DNA of 64,000 bases from Verrucomicrobiota bacterium (lineage in GTDB: Bacteria; Verrucomicrobiota; Verrucomicrobiia; Opitutales; Opitutaceae): the NCBI GenBank assembly GCA_016222805.1, contig JACRQG010000032.1, forward strand, positions 62,001-126,000, in the 5' to 3' direction. Below, piece after piece: positions 60,501 through 64,000 of this stretch. The translations under genes were made by a program, and so were the position numbers. How positions within the stretch are numbered: the stretch's first letter is position 1; every line of letters begins with the position of its first letter. The notes beneath the pieces were generated by a model. That model saw nothing but the letters and a program-made list of their open reading frames with translations. It was not told the origin of the DNA and searched no databases.

Positions 60501-60639
60501 TTATGGCTCCGCGCGAAACCTCTTCCAGAACCCCCGCAAGCAGTTCCGCGCCGGGCCCGACACCCCGCCGTGGGCCCGCGCCATCCGCTACGATTACTAC
60601 GGCGCGCTGCTCACCTTTGGCGTGAAAGGGACCTTCTGA
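57538..60639 (+). CDS. TonB-dependent receptor 3 with carboxypeptidase-regulatory-like domain
   Basis: A 1033-residue outer-membrane receptor. Signal peptide (1-27, ending AAQSA). A carboxypeptidase-regulatory-like domain (about 35-115: GVIEGRVLDLAAGTYLSQAR, NDIGEYRLTGLPAGNVTL). Then the plug (NPVVPGNASIRGMPGSGTLM) and a barrel; the C-terminal strand ends FGVKGTF with Phe last. This is the SusC/Oar-like layout common in receptors for oligosaccharides. The ATG at 57538 follows CACACCTGTTCCCC. It is controlled by the divergent GntR-LacI region and begins the transport part of the carbohydrate locus. Confidence 0.93.
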   Translation: MPSTHLSAHALVRVTIFFLWLAGASLVPPAAAQSAASGVIEGRVLDLAAGTYLSQARVQVEGTTFEAFTNDIGEYRLTGLPAGNVTLRVSYAAMRTETATVAVPAGRSVQHDFSLQRAAPSSAAAAAPGTPILLDAFSVSERAMSAEASALQEQKTAANIKNVVTFEEFGDLGEGNPGEFLKFVPGIEIGLNPVVPGNASIRGMPGSGTLMLMDGVQYAGTAADARGADLVGANVGNIDRIEVTKVPTPDLPANAVGGTINVIPKSNLSFTRRSLTYNVFGTHTTIDTVRRLPSQLGRGRGTAYMDEGRSLTQPGFDLTYMHPISRSLALSFSAGFSDRVEIRDFLNSTWNLVTNAQTASQKNPIIVPRERRLLSATADYRLGARHRFSVRAQYTDDKAFAQLPTFSTSYGTLASFGPDFSQGSTAANGSITQNVQHYNQIRQTLSGKFGYQYSGDAWRAQLNIGLSRAQYNTRTLEDGIFRTLQATLTGLVIRADNVRGMHEQVPPTITARTAAGVPVDPANINLYSLTTATGGTIPLKSNQQALKLDFTRDLRLAVPVTIKTGLAYDRAERDIRNQTWTWTINPPTAAGGRLVGNHDLVDTDFSSRWTFKDGSRVQWIEGRKAFRLFREHPEYFQLNEATAYTSGVTGSKLLEEAISAAYARADVKFLDNRLWLAGGGRFERTDDEGRGPLNDPNAIYQKNPDGSLVRGANGRPVALPGTALQLAQLQYRERGSYGKSNYSGFYPSLNSSYTILPDLLVRAAYARTIGRPDITAIVPGVTITDIASNSADPVINEVNTGLQPWHADNWDLSLESYNLRGATIAVSLFRKDVTDFFTSTQRPVAQADLDRYGLGPEYLGYDLVTTANSAEQARIGGVEISWRQSLRPFALVPEWAKGLQVYANTTRLNISGSGKDSFLPFRPRLFNWGVSYTHRKALVRVNVAQQGAQRTALVSPNATTPAGTYQYIPIRIITDVAFEYRLHKRVALYGSARNLFQNPRKQFRAGPDTPPWARAIRYDYYGALLTFGVKGTF

Positions 60640-60673
60640 GCGGGCGCGGCCTTCTCCAACACGGCGGACTCGT

Positions 60674-61435
60674 TCACCCCTTCGCCGTCGCCAGCGCCGA
60701 CTTTGCTCCCTGCATCACGCACCGGTAGTCGCTGATGACATTGAAGAACGAGAATCCGAGTGCCCGGTATTTCGCGACCTGATCGGCCGCGCAAGGGAGG
60801 CCCGCGCGTTTGCCATGGCGCCGGCACGCGGCCGCGACGGTTTCGATGACCTTCATCACCTCCGGGCCGGCATGGGCGCCCGGCTGACCGTAACCCAGCG
60901 AGAGGTCGCCCGGGCCAACGAAGAGCACATCGACTCCCGGCATCGCCGCGATGGTGTCGATGTGCGGCACGACGTCGGGTTCCTCGATCTGCACCACAAG
61001 GAAGGTCTCGCGATTCGAAGCCGCGAGATAGTCGGCCAGCGGGAGCCGGCCGAAGTCGGCGTCGGCATGGACGACATCGCTGCCGCGATTCCCCTGCGGG
61101 TGAAACTTCATCGCCGCGAGGACGGTGGCCACCTCCTCGGGATGCCGCACCCGCGGGATCATGAGTCCGCGCGCTCCGGCCTCGAGGAGCCAGAGGAGAT
61201 CCGCATGATTGGCCGGCTTGACGCGGATCAAGGCATCGGCGCCACCCAGCCGGCAGGCCTGGATGAGCGAGTAGACCAGGGCCGGATCGAGGCGCTTATG
61301 TTCGAGACAAATCCAAAGCGCGTCGAAACCCGACGAGGCTATCAGCTCGACCAGTTCCGGGTCGGCGTAGCAGGACTTGGCGGTCAGGACTTCTTCGCCG
61401 CAGTTGAGTTTTCGACGGACGGTGGAGGCGATCAT
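60674..61435 (-). CDS. HpcH/HpaI family aldolase
   Basis: A 253-residue class II (metal-dependent) aldolase of the HpcH/GarL type (PF03328). Seen: catalytic-base H46 (WICLEHKRLD), R71 (LIRVKPANHAD), metal ligands E151 (VVQIEEPDVV) and D177 (FVGPGDLSLGYG). These retro-aldol enzymes cleave 2-keto-3-deoxy-sugar acids (glucarate, rhamnonate) to pyruvate plus an aldehyde. This fits a uronate or deoxysugar pathway in the locus. The ATG at 61435 follows CTCTTTCCCTCTCATC. Convergent with TonB receptor 3. Confidence 0.92.
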   Translation of the reverse strand: MIASTVRRKLNCGEEVLTAKSCYADPELVELIASSGFDALWICLEHKRLDPALVYSLIQACRLGGADALIRVKPANHADLLWLLEAGARGLMIPRVRHPEEVATVLAAMKFHPQGNRGSDVVHADADFGRLPLADYLAASNRETFLVVQIEEPDVVPHIDTIAAMPGVDVLFVGPGDLSLGYGQPGAHAGPEVMKVIETVAAACRRHGKRAGLPCAADQVAKYRALGFSFFNVISDYRCVMQGAKSALATAKG

Positions 61436-61460
61436 GATGAGAGGGAAAGAGCGGGACGGA

Positions 61461-64000
61461 TCATGGGGCCCGCCGCATTTCGACGGCCGTGACGATTGGG
61501 CCCGTGCCGGCCCCGCCAGTGTGCAGTTCCAGGCGGTAGCGCAGGCGCGACGCCGGGGTAGGAAGAGTGAACTCGAACGCCCGTTCGGCTGCGCCACCCG
61601 CGATCTCCTTGAGTTCCACCCAGGCTGCTTCGGCCCCGACCTGCACCCGGACCCGGCACCCGCTGCGCCCCGCAAAATTCCCGGTCACTGCGAGGCGATA
61701 GCCCCCGGCCGCGAGCGTTGCGTCGACCCACGGCGAAGTGTAGGTTTCGAACGGCCGGCGCCGCAGGATGTCCCCCGGCTCGGCGTTGACGATCTTGTGT
61801 GGGCCGTGCGACGCGACCGTCGTGCGCCGCTCCGGATCGAATCCACCGGCGGACCCCCAGTAGACAAACGAACCGACCCCGTGCACGCCGCTCTTTGGTT
61901 GCAGGCCCAGCGTGAGGTTGGGCCCCGTATGGTTCACGGCCACGATGTCGGGAAAACCATCCCCATCGAGGTCGGCCACGTAGTTCGCCGAACCGGAAAG
62001 CGACGGCAGGACCAGCCGCCGTTCCGGCGCATAGGCCCCGCGTTCATCGGGGGAATAAACAAACAGCCCCACGGTGCGCGTGGTTTCGCCGTGGTAGTTG
62101 CTGAACAGCACGTCGAGTTGGCCGCGGGCGCGGGTGTCGGCCACCGCCACCCAGTGGCCGCCGAAAGTTGGAAGGGCCGTGCGATCCTCGAGCCGGAACT
62201 TGCCGCCCCGGTTCCAGTAGATCGCCGAGTCGATCGCATTGCGCCGGCCGGTCATTTCCCGGTAGTGCGTGGCGACAACCTCGGGCCGGCCGTCGTTGTC
62301 CAGGTCCGCCACGGTCAGTCGCTGAATTTGGAAATCGGAGGCCACCCGCTGCGCCCGCCCGAGGTCCGGCCGTCCGGCTCCATCCACCGGACAAGACAAC
62401 CAGCCGCCGCGCCCGCCCAGGACGAGATCGAGTTTCCCGTCGCCGTCGAGATCCGCCACTGCCGAAGCGAGGATGGGCAGGCCGGGTTTGTAGAATTCGG
62501 CCGCGGCCAACCCGTCCGGCGTGCCCCGCAAAATCGCGAGGTTGCGGCCTTCGCCGTCGATCAACCCGACGATCAGGTCGAGGCGGCCGTCGCGATTCAG
62601 GTCCGCCAGCGTGGTGGTGTAGCCGCGAGACGGCAGCGGCCAGCGGCGGACGTCGCGCAGTTGCCGATCGCGCCCGAGTCGTGCCACGGCTACTCCGCCA
62701 AACTCGGTGAAGGCGATGGCGGCCTGCCCCTCGTCGAAGAGATCACCCGCGCTCGAACTGAACCCGGTGGTGAGCGGGATGCGGGTCAGCGTGCCGCTGT
62801 GAAAACTCCGGTGCGGGTTGCCCCAGTGCACGAACGAGTCGATGGGGCCGCCGCGGTAGGATCGGCCGCTGTTACGGTTGGCGATAAACAGATCCGGCAC
62901 GCGGTCGCGGTTCAGATCCCCGATGGCAACCGACACCGCACCGAAACTCGTCAGCTCCGTGCGCCGCGCGACGGCGAAACCGTCCGCGCCTCCCCAGTAG
63001 AGGTAGCTGGGCACATCGAAGGTGGCGTGATCCTGACTGTTTGCGAAAGCGAGATCGATGAAACCGTCTCCGTTCAGATCGCCTGCTCGCACCGCCGTGG
63101 CGTTCAGCACCGGCAGCTCGGCGCGGCGGTCGGCCGCAAATCCCCCGGCCGAGTTCCAGTAAACGCGTGCCGCCGCCTCGGTCTGGTCCCGCCGGTGGGC
63201 GGCAAAGCCCGTGACGGCGAGATCCACCCGTCCGTCCCGATTCAGATCGACGGCCACAACCGAGAGCGGCCCCTGGGCCGGCAAGGTGCGACGCTCCCAG
63301 GCGGCGAAGTCGCGGCCGCGGTTGAGGAGCAGTTCGAGTGCTTCCCCGCCGGCCGCCACTGCGAGATCGAGGCGTCCATCGCCATCGAGGTCGGCCACGG
63401 CGAGTTCACCGGCAATGCCGTCGACGAAGCCGCGGCCTGTGACCGAGATCTCCTGCACGCGCTCGGTGGAATACCCCCGGACGTCACGGAAGTAGACGCG
63501 CACGGAAGGCCAGTCGCCACCCTGCAGGAAGACCACGTCCAGGCGTCCGTCGCCGTCCAGGTCGGCAATTTTCACGTCGACGGCATGCCGGGTCGGGAGA
63601 TCCGTCACCCGCTCGAGGGCGAATCCGTCCTCGTGCTGCCAATAAATGCGCGAGCGCGCGGTGGCGCCGGAGACGAGGGGCGGCGCTGCGGCGGCCCGCG
63701 GTCCGGCCGAGGCAAACACGGTGTCGTCCTCCTTCCCCATGTTGGCGATCACGAGGTCGGGCCGGCCATTGCCGTCGAGGTCGGCCACGGCGAGGCCGGT
63801 GGCGGACTCGGTGGGAAAGTCGGAACGCCGCGTCGCGGAGTACCCCTGGTCGGTGCCCCAGTAGACGAACACCGGGAAGTGATCGTGGGTGGAGCCGTGG
63901 ATGAAGTTGGCAAACAGGATCTCCGGGCGGCCATCACCGTCCAGATCCGCGATCAGGCTGCGCCCGCCGCCCATGGACGGGAGGAAGTCGACGCGGCCCT
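61461..64000 (-). CDS. FG-GAP/VCBS repeat protein (N-terminus beyond window)
   Basis: At least 846 residues; the frame stays open upstream of the ATG at 63974, continuing as FLPSMGGGRSL to the window edge, so the N-terminus is outside. At least ten repeats of the DLDGDGRxDL calcium-loop type (for example DLDGDGRPEILFAN, DLDGNGRPDLVIAN, DLNRDGRVDLAVTG, DLDGDGFPDIVAVN) make an integrin-like propeller. The C-terminal ~115 residues are a different beta-rich domain (TLAAGGYRLAVTGNF). Probably extracellular, binding Ca2+ and glycan. It is 25 bp upstream of the aldolase gene on the same strand. Confidence 0.92.
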   Translation of the reverse strand, partial: GRVDFLPSMGGGRSLIADLDGDGRPEILFANFIHGSTHDHFPVFVYWGTDQGYSATRRSDFPTESATGLAVADLDGNGRPDLVIANMGKEDDTVFASAGPRAAAAPPLVSGATARSRIYWQHEDGFALERVTDLPTRHAVDVKIADLDGDGRLDVVFLQGGDWPSVRVYFRDVRGYSTERVQEISVTGRGFVDGIAGELAVADLDGDGRLDLAVAAGGEALELLLNRGRDFAAWERRTLPAQGPLSVVAVDLNRDGRVDLAVTGFAAHRRDQTEAAARVYWNSAGGFAADRRAELPVLNATAVRAGDLNGDGFIDLAFANSQDHATFDVPSYLYWGGADGFAVARRTELTSFGAVSVAIGDLNRDRVPDLFIANRNSGRSYRGGPIDSFVHWGNPHRSFHSGTLTRIPLTTGFSSSAGDLFDEGQAAIAFTEFGGVAVARLGRDRQLRDVRRWPLPSRGYTTTLADLNRDGRLDLIVGLIDGEGRNLAILRGTPDGLAAAEFYKPGLPILASAVADLDGDGKLDLVLGGRGGWLSCPVDGAGRPDLGRAQRVASDFQIQRLTVADLDNDGRPEVVATHYREMTGRRNAIDSAIYWNRGGKFRLEDRTALPTFGGHWVAVADTRARGQLDVLFSNYHGETTRTVGLFVYSPDERGAYAPERRLVLPSLSGSANYVADLDGDGFPDIVAVNHTGPNLTLGLQPKSGVHGVGSFVYWGSAGGFDPERRTTVASHGPHKIVNAEPGDILRRRPFETYTSPWVDATLAAGGYRLAVTGNFAGRSGCRVRVQVGAEAAWVELKEIAGGAAERAFEFTLPTPASRLRYRLELHTGGAGTGPIVTAVEMRRAP

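Overview
This window comes from a GC-rich, Gram-negative bacterium, most likely a member of Verrucomicrobiota close to Opitutaceae. That placement is an inference. It rests on three TonB-dependent receptors, two Tat-exported Gfo/Idh/MocA oxidoreductases, a DUF6807/PmoA-like protein, many secreted carbohydrate-active enzymes, a VCBS/FG-GAP propeller protein, a TIR-TPR protein and DUF4202. Starts are rarely preceded by a Shine-Dalgarno motif; many follow short C/T-rich leaders. I see no rRNA, tRNA, CRISPR array, transposase or prophage gene.

Layout. 1-5 kb (minus strand): a truncated exported protein, a Tat-exported oxidoreductase, a DUF6807 protein and a DUF481 outer-membrane protein with its own terminator. 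5-10 kb: a RlmI-like methyltransferase, a large TIR-TM-TPR protein and a VOC protein. 10.2-14.2 kb: a sugar-phosphate module made of a SIS isomerase, a BadF-type N-acetylhexosamine kinase, an exported N-formylglutamate-amidohydrolase-like protein and a conserved unknown. 14.3-18.2 kb: an exported NlpC/P60-like protein, a LuxR-type response regulator, a small membrane protein, a haemoglobin and a cytochrome c. 18.4-24 kb: a very large hybrid histidine kinase with a threefold internal PAS-GAF duplication, then a receiver-kinase protein. 24-36.5 kb: a Cys-rich unknown, TonB receptor 1, DUF4202, DUF2721, a haem-binding protein, a GNAT acetyltransferase, a LacI regulator, a type I phosphodiesterase and TonB receptor 2.

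36.7-64 kb is a carbohydrate-utilisation region. It holds an FAD oxidoreductase, an esterase and a BNR protein in one overlapping operon, divergent from an MFS transporter with GGTATACC operators between them. It continues with a sialidase-like protein, a GH29 fucosidase, a second Gfo/Idh oxidoreductase, a tannase/feruloyl-esterase-family protein, a CE15-like glucuronoyl esterase, a DUF4965 glutaminase-type protein, and a propeller plus TIM-barrel fusion. It ends with a chimeric GntR-LacI regulator divergent from TonB receptor 3, an HpcH/HpaI aldolase and a VCBS protein that leaves the window. Together these suggest capture (TonB), de-esterification (tannase family, CE15), exo-cleavage (fucosidase, BNR proteins), uptake (MFS) and oxidation or aldol cleavage of a fucose- and uronate-containing polysaccharide. 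The substrate is inferred.

Intergenic DNA is rich in repeats: a GC-rich REP/BIME-like family, about 125-bp elements bounded by 19-bp inverted repeats, and polypyrimidine tracts upstream of start codons.
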